A DNA stretch of 64,000 bases from Microscilla marina ATCC 23134. GTDB lineage: Bacteria > Bacteroidota > Bacteroidia > Cytophagales > Microscillaceae. Below the pieces are notes generated by a model. That model had not been told where the DNA came from and searched no databases. It was given only the letters and a program-made list of their open reading frames with translations. A program made the translations under genes and the position numbers. Of this stretch, positions 53,809 through 63,233 are shown piece by piece. How positions within the stretch are numbered: position 1 is the stretch's first letter; every line of letters starts with the position of its first letter. The stretch lies in contig NZ_AAWS01000008.1 of assembly GCF_000169175.1 (NCBI RefSeq), positions 62,001 through 126,000 of the forward strand, in the 5' to 3' direction.

Positions 53809-54310
53809 AAAATAAATGGTAAATGTTTATTTGACAATGAGGGTATCTATATACCCTGTCAGGGTTTGTATTTCTTTATATACTCTACATTACTGAAGAG
53901 TAGGTGCTTATTAATTTTGGTGGAGCTGTAACTTTTCCCTTAGCGGAACAATGACACCTACGCAAAAAAAAAGTAGTTGGATTTTTATAGTTTATCAATA
54001 ACCTGGCAAATTGTGACAAAAAGGAGGTTAAATGTTTTTGTTTTTACTTTTTTTCCATCTTTGGCGTAAAGGTGCAAGCTTCAAGCGACAAGTCCTTAGA
54101 TGCCCACATAACCTCCATTATACAAACCCTTCACAGACAATCAGTAAACCTGTAAAATACTGAAGGTGAGTAGTTTGTGGGTTTGTTGATTAGAAGCCAA
54201 GAACTATTCTCAAGGTTATTTCATTGTTAACTAAATAAAATATGGATTCTTTAGCCACGCCAAAACGTTTGGGATAAGCTTGTTATAACACACTGGGGAC
54301 TAAAAACACA

Positions 54311-54668
54311 TTGATTAACTGACCTTTCGCAGTACGTATTTTTGTTTTTAAGCAAAAAAATACAGTTTAGGACTAAGGTTGCGTCAGCTGGATTCAGCCT
54401 TAGTTTGTTGCCGTTAAGAATCTGTGAAACGAAGCCGTAAAAACAGATCACTGTTTGAGCGAAGCGAGTTTGAGCTGTTTCGGCGTAGTGCAACAGATTT
54501 AGGCGAAACAAACTACAGCTGCGGGTTTTTTGATTACTTTTTTACCTGTAGAAAAAAGTAATGGCTCACAGATACTCGAATCATTGCTTTTTATGAGCAT
54601 ATTTTGCTGAGTGGTATTTTTTCACAGAGAACAAATTTTTGACCTGCGAAAGGTCAGTGATTAACCAA
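54311..54668. repeat. 358-bp element with inverted ends, adjacent to the nitrilase start
   Basis: The ends are TTGATTAACTGACCTTTCGC (from 54311) and its near inverse ending at 54668. CTGACCTTTCGCAG and CTGCGAAAGGTCAG are a perfect 14-bp pair. The inside holds a 115-bp block shared with 44563-44675 and an AT-rich right half. It ends 12 bp before the nitrilase ATG. The spacer from 53809 to 54310 holds nothing I can support. Confidence 0.75.
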
Positions 54669-54680
54669 CATATTTATAGA

Positions 54681-55616
54681 ATGAAAATAAAAGTAGGCAT
54701 TATTCAGCACAGCTCGGTGCATCAAAACCTGGCAGCAAGTGTAGAAAAACTCACCACATTACTAGAGCAAGCTGCCCGGCAAGACCTTCAGATGGTAGTA
54801 GTAGGCGAAGGATGGCTTTCTGGCTATCCGGTATGGTTTGATTATGTACCCGAAGCAGCCCTTTGGGATCATTTACCTACCAAAAAACTATATGCCCGCT
54901 TTCGCGAAAATAGTGTATTGATCGACGGGGCAGAGATGGAGCATATTTGTGCGCTGGCAAAAAAGCATCAGCTAGTGCTGAGTCTTGGAATGAACGAGCG
55001 TGTAGAAAAAGGTTTAGGGGTTGGATCGGTGTACAACAGCCTGGTGTTGATAGATGCCAACGGAGCCATTGTAAACCACCACCGCAAACTAGTGCCTACC
55101 TTTACCGAAAAGCTAGTGCATGCCCACGGTGATGCTGCCGGGCTCAAAGCCGAAGATACCAAAGTAGGCAAGGTAGGAGGCTTAATTTGTTGGGAGCATT
55201 GGATGCCGCTCAATCGTCAGGCATTGCACAACGACGCCGAGCAAATTCATGTGGCAATGTGGCCCAACGTACATGAAATGCATCAGGTGGCAAGCCGACA
55301 ATATGCCTTTGAGGGGCGTTGTTTTGTATTGGCAGCCGGACAAATGCTCAAAGCTAAAGATTTGCCCGAAGAGCTTACCTTGCCCGAAAACCTTGCGGCC
55401 AACCCTGAACAATATATTTTGCGGGGAGGAAGCTGTATCATAGCTCCCGATGGCAGGTACATTGTTCCGCCTGTGTTCGACAAAGAGGAGATCGTGACTG
55501 CCGAAATAGACTTGCAGGAAATGTATTACGAAAAAATGACTTTGGACACCTCAGGGCATTATTACCGCCCCGATATCTTTAGTTTTTCTGTCAATAAAAA
55601 ACGCTCAGGTTTTTAA
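54681..55616 (+). CDS. Carbon-nitrogen hydrolase, nitrilase-like
   Basis: This 311-residue protein is read from MKIKVGIIQHSSV. The frame continues upstream through the right end of the repeat element to a TTG, which is unlikely to be used. The Glu-Lys-Cys triad is visible: E in VVVGEGWLSGYPVW, K in NHHRKLVPTFTEK, and C in VGGLICWEHWMPL. The G-E-G-W-L-S-G-Y-P and C-W-E-H blocks point to the aliphatic nitrilase branch, which converts nitriles to acids, rather than to amidases. Activity on a particular nitrile is not determined. Confidence 0.9.
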   Translation: MKIKVGIIQHSSVHQNLAASVEKLTTLLEQAARQDLQMVVVGEGWLSGYPVWFDYVPEAALWDHLPTKKLYARFRENSVLIDGAEMEHICALAKKHQLVLSLGMNERVEKGLGVGSVYNSLVLIDANGAIVNHHRKLVPTFTEKLVHAHGDAAGLKAEDTKVGKVGGLICWEHWMPLNRQALHNDAEQIHVAMWPNVHEMHQVASRQYAFEGRCFVLAAGQMLKAKDLPEELTLPENLAANPEQYILRGGSCIIAPDGRYIVPPVFDKEEIVTAEIDLQEMYYEKMTLDTSGHYYRPDIFSFSVNKKRSGF

Positions 55617-55808
55617 TGAACCTTTGACCAGTTTTTGCCTGAATTTAGCCTACGGGCACTTGCCAAATTTTATTTGGAATATTTTTTTATATTTGTAAAA
55701 CCAGAACCTGCAAATGGTTGTTAGTTTGGCAATAATGCCATTCCTTTACAGTAACAATAGTATGTTTAAATTTTGTCATTGGAGTTAAAAATTATTTTTC
55801 AGCCCATT

Positions 55809-55969
55809 AGTGATCTGGAAAAAATAAGATGTGCCAATTTAAGAAAATATATTGTTCTCAGACAATTCAAAAAAAACGGTGCATAGCCAAAGGTATGAGG
55901 CTTTTTTTTTGAGAAGAATGAGGGCAATAGATACACTTTAATGGCTCAAATTATTTATGAAAGATCACT
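55809..55969 (+). repeat. Palindromic MITE-like element, copy C
   Basis: The ends AGTGATCT (55809-55816) and AGATCACT (55962-55969) and the body match copies A and B. It carries substitutions in the central stem (CATAGCC-AAA-GGTATG), which pairs less well. It ends 103 bp before the lipA start codon, within the spacer 55617-56072, which holds no supported gene. Confidence 0.9.
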
Positions 55970-56072
55970 TACACAATGTTTAAATGTATTTATAAGTATT
56001 AAAAACACAAACAGGGCATTGAAAAACGATGCGGTTGTTGAACCAATGCCTGACACTAATAGATGAGAAGAT

Positions 56073-56969
56073 ATGAAAGAAACCCAAAATAAAACGACCT
56101 TAAAAGCACCCATTAAGGACAAGCAAACCAAATTGGGTAAACCCAAATGGTTGAAACTTCAAATACCTACAGGCAAAGAGTATTTAAAAGTAGACAAAAT
56201 TGTAGAAGATCATGGTTTGCATACAATATGTCGCAGCGGTAAGTGCCCTAATATTGGCGAATGTTGGGGGAGTGGTACTGCTACACTAATGATTTTGGGT
56301 GATGTATGTACCCGTGCGTGTACTTTTTGTTCGGTAAAAACCGGACGACCTGATACAGTAGACTGGAAAGAACCCATGCGGGTAGCAAAATCGGTGCAGT
56401 TGATGGGGCTTAAGCACGCAGTGATTACATCGGTAGACCGTGATGATTTGAAAGACGGGGGGGCTTCGGTATGGCAAGCGACCATTCAGGCGATCAAAAA
56501 ACTCAACCCGGAAACCACCATGGAGGTATTGATTCCTGATTTTAAGGGCAAGCCCGAAAACATTCAATTAGTAATAGACGCAAAACCCGAAGTGATTTCG
56601 CACAACATGGAAACTGTTCGCCGTCTTACCCGCGAAGTACGCCGCAACTCTAACTACGACCGAAGCCTTTCGGTACTTAAGTTTGTAGCAGAGGCAGGCA
56701 TTCGTGCCAAGTCGGGGGTGATGGTAGGCCTGGGTGAAACCGAAGAAGAAGTACTGGAAACAATGGACGATTTGCGCGCCAACGGGGTAGAAGTACTTAC
56801 CATTGGGCAGTATTTGCAACCTACCAAAGACCACCGCAAAGTATATGAATACATTAAGCCCGAAGTATTTGAACGTTACCGTGTGGCAGGACTTGAGAAG
56901 GGTTTCAGGCATGTAGAGAGCGGACCAATGGTGCGAAGCTCATACCACGCTGAAAAACATGTGCACTAA
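56073..56969 (+). CDS. lipA: Lipoyl synthase
   Basis: This 298-residue radical SAM enzyme inserts two sulfur atoms into protein-bound octanoyl groups. The radical SAM cluster motif C-x3-C-x2-C is in DVCTRACTFCSVKTG. The auxiliary cluster cysteines are in CRSGKCPNIGECWG. Other family blocks are TSVDRDDLKDGGA, EVISHNMETV and GLGETEEEVLETMDDL, and the C-terminal GPMVRSSYHA contains the conserved RSSY. Length is normal. lipB lies 122 bp downstream, but a terminator separates them. Confidence 0.97.
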   Translation: MKETQNKTTLKAPIKDKQTKLGKPKWLKLQIPTGKEYLKVDKIVEDHGLHTICRSGKCPNIGECWGSGTATLMILGDVCTRACTFCSVKTGRPDTVDWKEPMRVAKSVQLMGLKHAVITSVDRDDLKDGGASVWQATIQAIKKLNPETTMEVLIPDFKGKPENIQLVIDAKPEVISHNMETVRRLTREVRRNSNYDRSLSVLKFVAEAGIRAKSGVMVGLGETEEEVLETMDDLRANGVEVLTIGQYLQPTKDHRKVYEYIKPEVFERYRVAGLEKGFRHVESGPMVRSSYHAEKHVH

Positions 56970-57043
56970 AATTACGCCTAATTTAAGGGGGGTAATTGAC
57001 TTATTATCAATGGTTTACTATTACTTAAACCATATATCACAAG

Positions 57044-57071
57044 GCGAGGGATGCAAATCTCTCGCTTTTTT
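57044..57071 (+). terminator. Rho-independent terminator after lipA
   Basis: GCGAGGGAT pairs with ATCTCTCGC (one G-U pair) around a 4-base loop, directly followed by a run of T. It suggests that lipA and lipB are separate transcripts. Confidence 0.8.
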
Positions 57072-57091
57072 TGACTTTTGAATTTTAACCC

Positions 57092-57796
57092 ATGGATAAA
57101 AAAACTGCTACATCACCTACCATTGTTTTTCAAGATTTAGGGCTTATAGATTATAAAGAGGCCTGGGACTATCAGAAAACGGTATTTGAACAGTTGGTGA
57201 CATATAAAAAAAATGCCAAAGATCACCCTAAACAAAGCTTAGTATCACCGGATAACTACCTGTTGTTTTGTGAGCACCCTCATGTATATACATTAGGAAA
57301 AAGCGGCAAGCCCGAAAACCTATTGGTGTCAAAAGCTCAGCTACAAAGCAAAGGCGCTGCTTTTTACCAGATAGATCGGGGAGGAGACATTACCTATCAT
57401 GGACCAGGGCAGTTGGTGGGTTACCCTATATTAGACCTTGAGCGCCTTGGCTTGGGCATTAGGCAATATGTGCACTTAATCGAGGAGGCTATTATTCAAT
57501 CATTGCAGTATTTTGGCATAGCTGCTGCCCGGCTAGAGGGCGCCCCCGGAATATGGGTGGAACAAAGCAGGAAAATATGTGCGTTGGGAGTGCGCGCCAG
57601 CCGAGGCATTACTATGCATGGTTTTGCCTTGAATGTAAATACTAACCTTGATTTTTTTGGATTTATACACCCTTGTGGCTTCGTTGATAAAGGGGTTACT
57701 TCTATAGAAAAAGAGCTTGGAAAGCCACTGGAAATGACTCAACTAAAAGCCATAGTAAAGCAAAATTTGGTAAATCTATTTGGAATAGAAACATAA
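57092..57796 (+). CDS. lipB: Octanoyltransferase (lipoyl(octanoyl) transferase)
   Basis: This 234-residue enzyme moves the octanoyl group from acyl carrier protein to the lipoyl domains of target enzymes. The family's RGGDITYHGPGQLVGYPI motif is intact. The catalytic cysteine is in FIHPCGFVDKGVTSIEK, and the essential lysine is in SRKICALGVRASRGITMHGFALNVN. LipB and LipA together give lipoate for GcvH and the 2-oxo acid dehydrogenases. The N-terminus is about 20 residues longer than in E. coli LipB. It follows the lipA terminator. Confidence 0.96.
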   Translation: MDKKTATSPTIVFQDLGLIDYKEAWDYQKTVFEQLVTYKKNAKDHPKQSLVSPDNYLLFCEHPHVYTLGKSGKPENLLVSKAQLQSKGAAFYQIDRGGDITYHGPGQLVGYPILDLERLGLGIRQYVHLIEEAIIQSLQYFGIAAARLEGAPGIWVEQSRKICALGVRASRGITMHGFALNVNTNLDFFGFIHPCGFVDKGVTSIEKELGKPLEMTQLKAIVKQNLVNLFGIET

Positions 57797-57862
57797 TCAC
57801 GTATTTTCGTACATAACACTGTATTTATAAAGGAATTAGCACCATACACAAAAGACAAAAAT

Positions 57863-58285
57863 ATGTTACCATTCCCAAATTTTGAACAAGTAATAGACAC
57901 CAAAGTAGCCTCTAGTGGACATCGTTATTATGCTTACGGACACATTACAAATATTCGCCTAAAAGAGTTTAGAGAGTGGACAGCCAAAGTAAAAGGTTCA
58001 CAGTCTTATGATGTAGAGATAAAAATTGGTAATGGTTATGTAGAGCATTTCAAGTGTGATTGCTCTGATGGTTGCTTGGGTGAAGTCTGCAAGCATGTAG
58101 TGGCTGTGTTGTATCATATCAAAGAAGATCGCTTGCAAACCGAAGAAGATTTTATTGAGCTGAGCAATGAGGTAAATGGAATGTTGGCGGGTTTGTCGAA
58201 AGAAGATTTGAAAGCCTTTATGGTGGAGTTTGCCACACAAAACAAGAAGTTTCGGGAGCGACTTATGCTAGAGTTTGGTCAGTGA
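57863..58285 (+). CDS. SWIM zinc-finger protein
   Basis: This 140-residue protein has a SWIM zinc-binding motif, FKCDCSDGCLGEVCKHVVAVLY, in the middle (C-x-C, then C-x-H after about eleven residues). The N-terminal part, GHRYYAYGHITNIRLKEFREW, is strand-rich. The C-terminal part is helical (LSKEDLKAFMVEFATQN). SWIM domains bind DNA or proteins. The role here is not known; similar small SWIM proteins often accompany SWF/SNF helicases, but none is adjacent. It starts 66 bp after lipB. Confidence 0.85.
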   Translation: MLPFPNFEQVIDTKVASSGHRYYAYGHITNIRLKEFREWTAKVKGSQSYDVEIKIGNGYVEHFKCDCSDGCLGEVCKHVVAVLYHIKEDRLQTEEDFIELSNEVNGMLAGLSKEDLKAFMVEFATQNKKFRERLMLEFGQ

Positions 58286-58321
58286 AGCATGCTTGATTAA
58301 TGCGTTGAATAATGAAACTTT

Positions 58322-58344
58322 TGCCTGAAGCACTATTTCAGGCA
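58322..58344 (+). terminator. Terminator after the SWIM gene
   Basis: TGCCTGAA pairs with TTCAGGCA around a 7-base loop, followed by TTTTGTTT. It lies 37 bp after the stop codon. The rest of the spacer (58345-58624) is AT-rich and holds no supported gene. Confidence 0.65.
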
Positions 58345-58624
58345 TTTTGTTTGTGCTTGCTTGTATAAATAAAAAAACGTGTCCTTTAACTTTGTACTTG
58401 AAGCAAAACCCTTTGATATGCTGATAACCAATATATTAGCTAAATATATCAGTCGCTGCAAGTGTATGCTTTGCCAACGTTTTGCCACCCTTGCAAAACA
58501 ATATATTACAGCGTCTAATGTTCTGATAAGCACTGTATTGATTACACACACTGAGTAAGTATACCTAATCTGGTAAAAGTAAAATCGCCTGATTTTTTTA
58601 TTAAAAGAAAATTCCTCTGTTTTA

Positions 58625-60805
58625 ATGGTAGTTTGGGACTATTTTAGAGGGGGAAAGCTTGTTGACTATAAGAATGAATTTATGAAAAATATTGAGAACA
58701 CCAATCATTTGAAAAACACCTTTGCAAAAACAGAAGATCAAACATTACAAGACAGACTATGGCTAGATGCTACCCTTCAGTCATTTGACGAGATACTACG
58801 GGGTAGCTATGACAAATCTATAGAAGATTTTGCTGATGCAGTATTGTATCATTTTGCTAAAATCACTCAGGCTTTACGCGGTACTTTTTTTACTGCTAAT
58901 ATTGACAAAGAGTTGCTTGTGGCTACAGGAGGTTATGCCTGTAGGCCAGAACATTTGCCCAAAAAAGAATTTTATTGGGGGGAAGGTTTGGTAGGGCAAG
59001 CCGTAAAAACCCAGGAAACCCTTTACATGAACAATTTGCCCCCTGTCAGCATTACCGTTGATTCATCGCTGGGGCAAGTGCCTGCCGTGGCTTTGCTTAT
59101 TGTTCCCCTAATTTTTAACGAAGAGGCTTATGGAGCCATCGAACTGGTATTTGTTGAAGACCTTCCCGACAAATTTATATTACTTTCTGAGCGATTGAGC
59201 AAAAATATAGCGTCTATGTTGGGGAGTATTCAGAGCAACATCAGAACCAAACATTTGTTAGAAGTATCGCAAGAGCAGGCCACTCATTTGGCAGCTCAAG
59301 AAGAGGAGCTACGCCAGAACATGGAAGAAATGACTGCTACCCAGGAGCACCTCGAAAAGCAAGTACAGGAAACCAACGCCATGAAGCAAGAATTGCTGGT
59401 ACGTGACCAGTTATTGAACAAAATTGCTTTAGTGTCAGAAACCGACCTCAACGGAACCATTACTTACGCCAACGAAAAATTTTCTAAAGTATCTAAATAC
59501 AGTATCGAGGAGCTGTTGGGTAGTCCTCATAATATTGTGCGCCACCCTGAGGTATCGCCAGCGGTGTTCAGAAAAATGTGGGATACTATTCAAAGTGGAA
59601 AAATATTTAAAGGGAAGTTTAAAAATCAGGCAAAAGATGGTACCACTTATTGGGTAGATGCCAGTGTGGCTCCAGTGCTCAACGATGAAGGCGTGCCGGT
59701 GCGTTTTCTTGCCATTAGGTTTGATATCACTGATGAAATGGAGAAAAGGGCAGAGGTGCAACACTTGCTGGAGCAGTCTCAACAGCAACAGTCTGACCTG
59801 GTAACTTCAGAAGAAGAGCTGAGGCAAAACATGGAAGAACTCACTGCTGTACAAACCAACCTTGAGCAACAAATGCGTGCCACCGAACGGGTAAAAGCAG
59901 AACTAGAGGCAAGGGTAAACCTACTCAATAAAGCAGCCCTGATGTCTGAAGCAGACTTATACGGCACGATTACCTACGCCAACGAGAAATTTTGTGAAAT
60001 ATCTGGGTATACCCTTGACGAGTTATTGGGTAAACCCCATAATATTATCCGCCATCCTGATACACCCAAAGAAGTTTTCAAAGAAATGTGGGCAACCATT
60101 AAAGATGGGAGGGTGTTTCACGCCAAGTACAAAAATCGAACAAAAGACAACGATGAGTATTGGGTAGACGCTACTATAGCTCCAGTGCTGGATGCTCAAG
60201 GCAATCTGATTAAATATATTGCGATTCGTTTTGATATTACCGAAGAGATGGAGCGACGCAATAAAGTGCAGCACTTGCTTGAACAGTCGCAACAACAGCA
60301 GTCTGACTTGGTAAACTCAGAAGAAGAGTTACGACAAAATATGGAAGAGCTGCAGGCCATACAAGCTAATCTTGAAGGGCAAATGGAGGAAAATCAAGAG
60401 GTAAAAGCAGCGCTTGAGGCACGCGACAATTTACTAAATAAAGCGGCTTTAGTGTCAGAAGCAGATTTGTATGGAACGATTACTTATGCTAATGAAAAAT
60501 TTTGCAAAGTCGCGCAATACTCTTTGGAAGAACTAGTGGGCAAACCCCATAACATTGTACGCCACCCCGATACCCCCCAAGATATGTTCAGAAACATGTG
60601 GGCAACCATTCAACGTGGCAAAGTATTCAATGCAAAATATAAAAACCAGGCAAGAGATGGCAGTACATACTGGGTAGATGCGACTATTGCCCCGGTGCTG
60701 GATAAAAACGGAAATCCGGTGCGTTATATTGCCATTAGGTTTGATATTACCGAAGAAATGGAAGCCAGAGAAAAATTGATGAAACAAATACCACATAACG
60801 AATAA
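58625..60805 (+). CDS. GAF/triple-PAS sensor protein
   Basis: This 726-residue soluble protein has a GAF domain (residues about 45-200, GGYACRPEHLPKKEFYWGEG to VPLIFNEEAYGAIEL) and three PAS domains. Each PAS reads TYANEKFxxxxxYxxEELxGxPHNIxRHP, as in Aer-type redox/FAD PAS domains. Coiled coils (EEELRQNMEELQAIQ) link them. The coil-plus-PAS unit is a 510-bp (170-codon) tandem repeat beginning at 59301, 59811 and 60321. The protein ends at the last PAS with no output domain. A GTG/ATG for the SpoIIE-phosphatase gene lies 7-10 bp downstream, so the two are very probably co-transcribed. An internal ATG at 58682 may be the true start. Confidence 0.88.
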   Translation: MVVWDYFRGGKLVDYKNEFMKNIENTNHLKNTFAKTEDQTLQDRLWLDATLQSFDEILRGSYDKSIEDFADAVLYHFAKITQALRGTFFTANIDKELLVATGGYACRPEHLPKKEFYWGEGLVGQAVKTQETLYMNNLPPVSITVDSSLGQVPAVALLIVPLIFNEEAYGAIELVFVEDLPDKFILLSERLSKNIASMLGSIQSNIRTKHLLEVSQEQATHLAAQEEELRQNMEEMTATQEHLEKQVQETNAMKQELLVRDQLLNKIALVSETDLNGTITYANEKFSKVSKYSIEELLGSPHNIVRHPEVSPAVFRKMWDTIQSGKIFKGKFKNQAKDGTTYWVDASVAPVLNDEGVPVRFLAIRFDITDEMEKRAEVQHLLEQSQQQQSDLVTSEEELRQNMEELTAVQTNLEQQMRATERVKAELEARVNLLNKAALMSEADLYGTITYANEKFCEISGYTLDELLGKPHNIIRHPDTPKEVFKEMWATIKDGRVFHAKYKNRTKDNDEYWVDATIAPVLDAQGNLIKYIAIRFDITEEMERRNKVQHLLEQSQQQQSDLVNSEEELRQNMEELQAIQANLEGQMEENQEVKAALEARDNLLNKAALVSEADLYGTITYANEKFCKVAQYSLEELVGKPHNIVRHPDTPQDMFRNMWATIQRGKVFNAKYKNQARDGSTYWVDATIAPVLDKNGNPVRYIAIRFDITEEMEAREKLMKQIPHNE

Positions 60806-60815
60806 AATAGTAGTG

Positions 60816-63125
60816 ATGAAGAATCGTGCTTTTTTAAACACCACTATGAAAGTAAATAGAAACAATGGGGGTAAAAATGAATACTCAGACCAGGATATTG
60901 AGGCTTTAAGGGAAGAATTAAAACAACTGCGGCTATTTAAAAAAGCCCAGGAAGCAAAAGAAAAACTTGCACAGCATCTTACAGAAATAAAAGGTTTGCT
61001 TACTCGTAAGCCAGGGCAAACAGTGGAAGCCTGGGCAGATGGTTGGATGGCTAAACTGGTACCCAGAATACAAGGAGTGCAAGCTGCTATGTACATAGTG
61101 ACAGATAACAATACCAATCACTTAGAGTATGTCAGCGGTTTTGCTATTAGTGCCCGTTCACGTCAGACCTTGGCAAGCAGTCAAAATGCATTATTGCAGC
61201 AGGTGGTTAAAACTAAAGAACCTTATGAAGTGCCATTGCTTGCAAATCCTCCAGTGTTACAAGCCGCTGCACATATTCAGCTAGTGCCCAAAACTTTGTT
61301 AATACACCCTTTTACCTATCAGAATGAGGTTCTGGGGGTGGTGGAAGTGTATTTGCTCGAAGCGTTGACCGAACAACAACGCGCATTGATAGCCGATTTG
61401 CAAGATTCTGTAGCTTTGTCTCTGAAGATGTATCGTGATAAAACCAGTTTGAAGGCGAGCCTACATGAGATGCAGCAAACCAAAGACCGGCATCAAAATA
61501 TTTTGGACAATACCCAACAAGCCCTCGCCTTACTCGATCAGCAAGGGCAGGTTTTGGATGCCAACAAAGCTTTTTTTCAATTATTGGACTATTCAAGCAA
61601 GCCCGAAATACTGCCCAGTTTTTTTAAGCATTTGGCAGACGAAGCAGATCATAAACACTTGCAGTTGGTCATCAACAAACTGATGCAAACCGAACACAAT
61701 AGCCAGATTACTTTGCTGAGGTTGGCAAGCGACTATGGAGGCAGAGTGAAATATAAGTTTCATTTTACCAAAATAGCAGTGCCTCACCAAAGTGACTCTA
61801 TTTTGGTACAATTGCTTGGGTACAGCATCATCAACAAAAAACACCAACACACCGAGTTGTCGTTTGAGGTATTGAATGATGCCATGCAAGAAGTGTTTAT
61901 TTTTGATATGCACAGTTTGGAGGTGTTATATGCCAATAAAAGTGCGTTAACAAACATTGAGTTTAGTTTGAAGGGACTCAAGGGGAAACGCTTTGATGAA
62001 CTTCTGCCCCAGTTTAACCAAGACGCCTTAGTAGAAATTATCAAGGTTTTGAGCCAATCTAACAAAGAATTCATTCAGTTTGAAGTCCAGTTGCGTCGGC
62101 AAGACCAATCGCTGTATGCTTCCAACCTCCGCCTGATTATTACCTCCTATAGAACAAAACCAGTAGTGGTGGCAATGGTGCAAGACATTTCGCGAAGAAA
62201 AGAGCTGGAGCGAGACTTATTGTTGCAAGGCGATAAGATTGCCAAAGAGCTTACCCGGAAGGTAAACGAAAAAGAGAAAAAGCTGGAGTGGGAAAAAGCC
62301 CGTACTCAGGAGATCAACCAACAGATTATTCAGCAAAATAAAATAATTGCTGATAAGCGAAAAAACATGCTCGATAGTCTTCAGTATGCCAAAATGATTC
62401 AGGAAAGCATTTTGCCTTCAGAAGCAACCATGCGCAAACACGTCATAGAATCTTTTGTGTATTACAAGGCCAAGGATGTAGTAAGCGGAGATTTTTATTG
62501 GGTGCACGAAAAGCAAGGCAAGGTGTTTTTGGTAGCTGCCGATTGTACTGGACATGGAGTGCCAGGAGCCTTATTGACAATGTTGGGGAGTAATTTGCTA
62601 AAAGAAGTAGTGAAAACATCTGATACTGATGACCCTGCCGATATTCTGGAACAACTAGACAAGGTTATGAGTGAAAGTCTGCAGCACGAAGAGGTTGAAA
62701 ACCGCGATGGCATGGACGTGGCCTTGTGTGTAATTGATAAGCAAAAGCAACGCGTATCGTTTGCAGGAGCCAAAAACCCTTTGATTTATATCAAAAACAA
62801 CGAAGTGCAAAAGATCAGAGGCAGCATTAGAAGCATAGGTTCCTGGGCACACAACCTTCCCCCTTTTGTTACCCACCATATTGCTATAGATCAACCCTCT
62901 ACTTTTTATATTTTTTCGGATGGCTACCAAGACCAGTTTGGGGGCGAAGCAGACAAAAAGTTTATGGTAAGTCAACTAAAGTCACTTTTCAAACAGATTC
63001 ACCTGAAGCCTATGGCGGAGCAAAAACAGTTTGTAACTGATACAATGGATGCCTGGATAGGCAGGAGAAGCCAGACCGATGACATGCTGGTAATGGGGTT
63101 TAAGCTAAGCAGTGATATAGCTTAA
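60816..63125 (+). CDS. PAS domain SpoIIE-type serine/threonine phosphatase
   Basis: This 769-residue protein has an N-terminal coiled coil and GAF-like domain (about 30-215, ending SVALSLKMYRDK), then two PAS-like regions (ILDNTQQALALLDQQGQVLDA, then LNDAMQEVFIFDMHSLEVLYA). A coil and a C-terminal PPM/SpoIIE domain follow. The catalytic acids are in VSGDFYWVHE, VAADCTGHGVPGALLTMLG, RDGMDVALCVI, FSDGYQDQFGG and SQTDDMLVMGF, so it should be active on phosphoserine or phosphothreonine, perhaps of an anti-sigma-factor antagonist. It starts 10 bp after the sensor gene and probably provides the output for it. Confidence 0.9.
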   Translation: MKNRAFLNTTMKVNRNNGGKNEYSDQDIEALREELKQLRLFKKAQEAKEKLAQHLTEIKGLLTRKPGQTVEAWADGWMAKLVPRIQGVQAAMYIVTDNNTNHLEYVSGFAISARSRQTLASSQNALLQQVVKTKEPYEVPLLANPPVLQAAAHIQLVPKTLLIHPFTYQNEVLGVVEVYLLEALTEQQRALIADLQDSVALSLKMYRDKTSLKASLHEMQQTKDRHQNILDNTQQALALLDQQGQVLDANKAFFQLLDYSSKPEILPSFFKHLADEADHKHLQLVINKLMQTEHNSQITLLRLASDYGGRVKYKFHFTKIAVPHQSDSILVQLLGYSIINKKHQHTELSFEVLNDAMQEVFIFDMHSLEVLYANKSALTNIEFSLKGLKGKRFDELLPQFNQDALVEIIKVLSQSNKEFIQFEVQLRRQDQSLYASNLRLIITSYRTKPVVVAMVQDISRRKELERDLLLQGDKIAKELTRKVNEKEKKLEWEKARTQEINQQIIQQNKIIADKRKNMLDSLQYAKMIQESILPSEATMRKHVIESFVYYKAKDVVSGDFYWVHEKQGKVFLVAADCTGHGVPGALLTMLGSNLLKEVVKTSDTDDPADILEQLDKVMSESLQHEEVENRDGMDVALCVIDKQKQRVSFAGAKNPLIYIKNNEVQKIRGSIRSIGSWAHNLPPFVTHHIAIDQPSTFYIFSDGYQDQFGGEADKKFMVSQLKSLFKQIHLKPMAEQKQFVTDTMDAWIGRRSQTDDMLVMGFKLSSDIA

Positions 63126-63233
63126 TGTGTATTTTGTAGACTTGCCAATGATTACATAAAACTATACTGTGCTAAAAAAATAGGGCTAATGGGCTGATTA
63201 CTATATCGTTTGTATATATTTGCGCCTAATTCA

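Noticed and set aside
54639-54680. A TTG start giving the nitrilase 14 extra residues
   Set aside because: These codons lie in the right end of the inverted-repeat element; the ATG at 54681 matches the usual nitrilase N-terminus.
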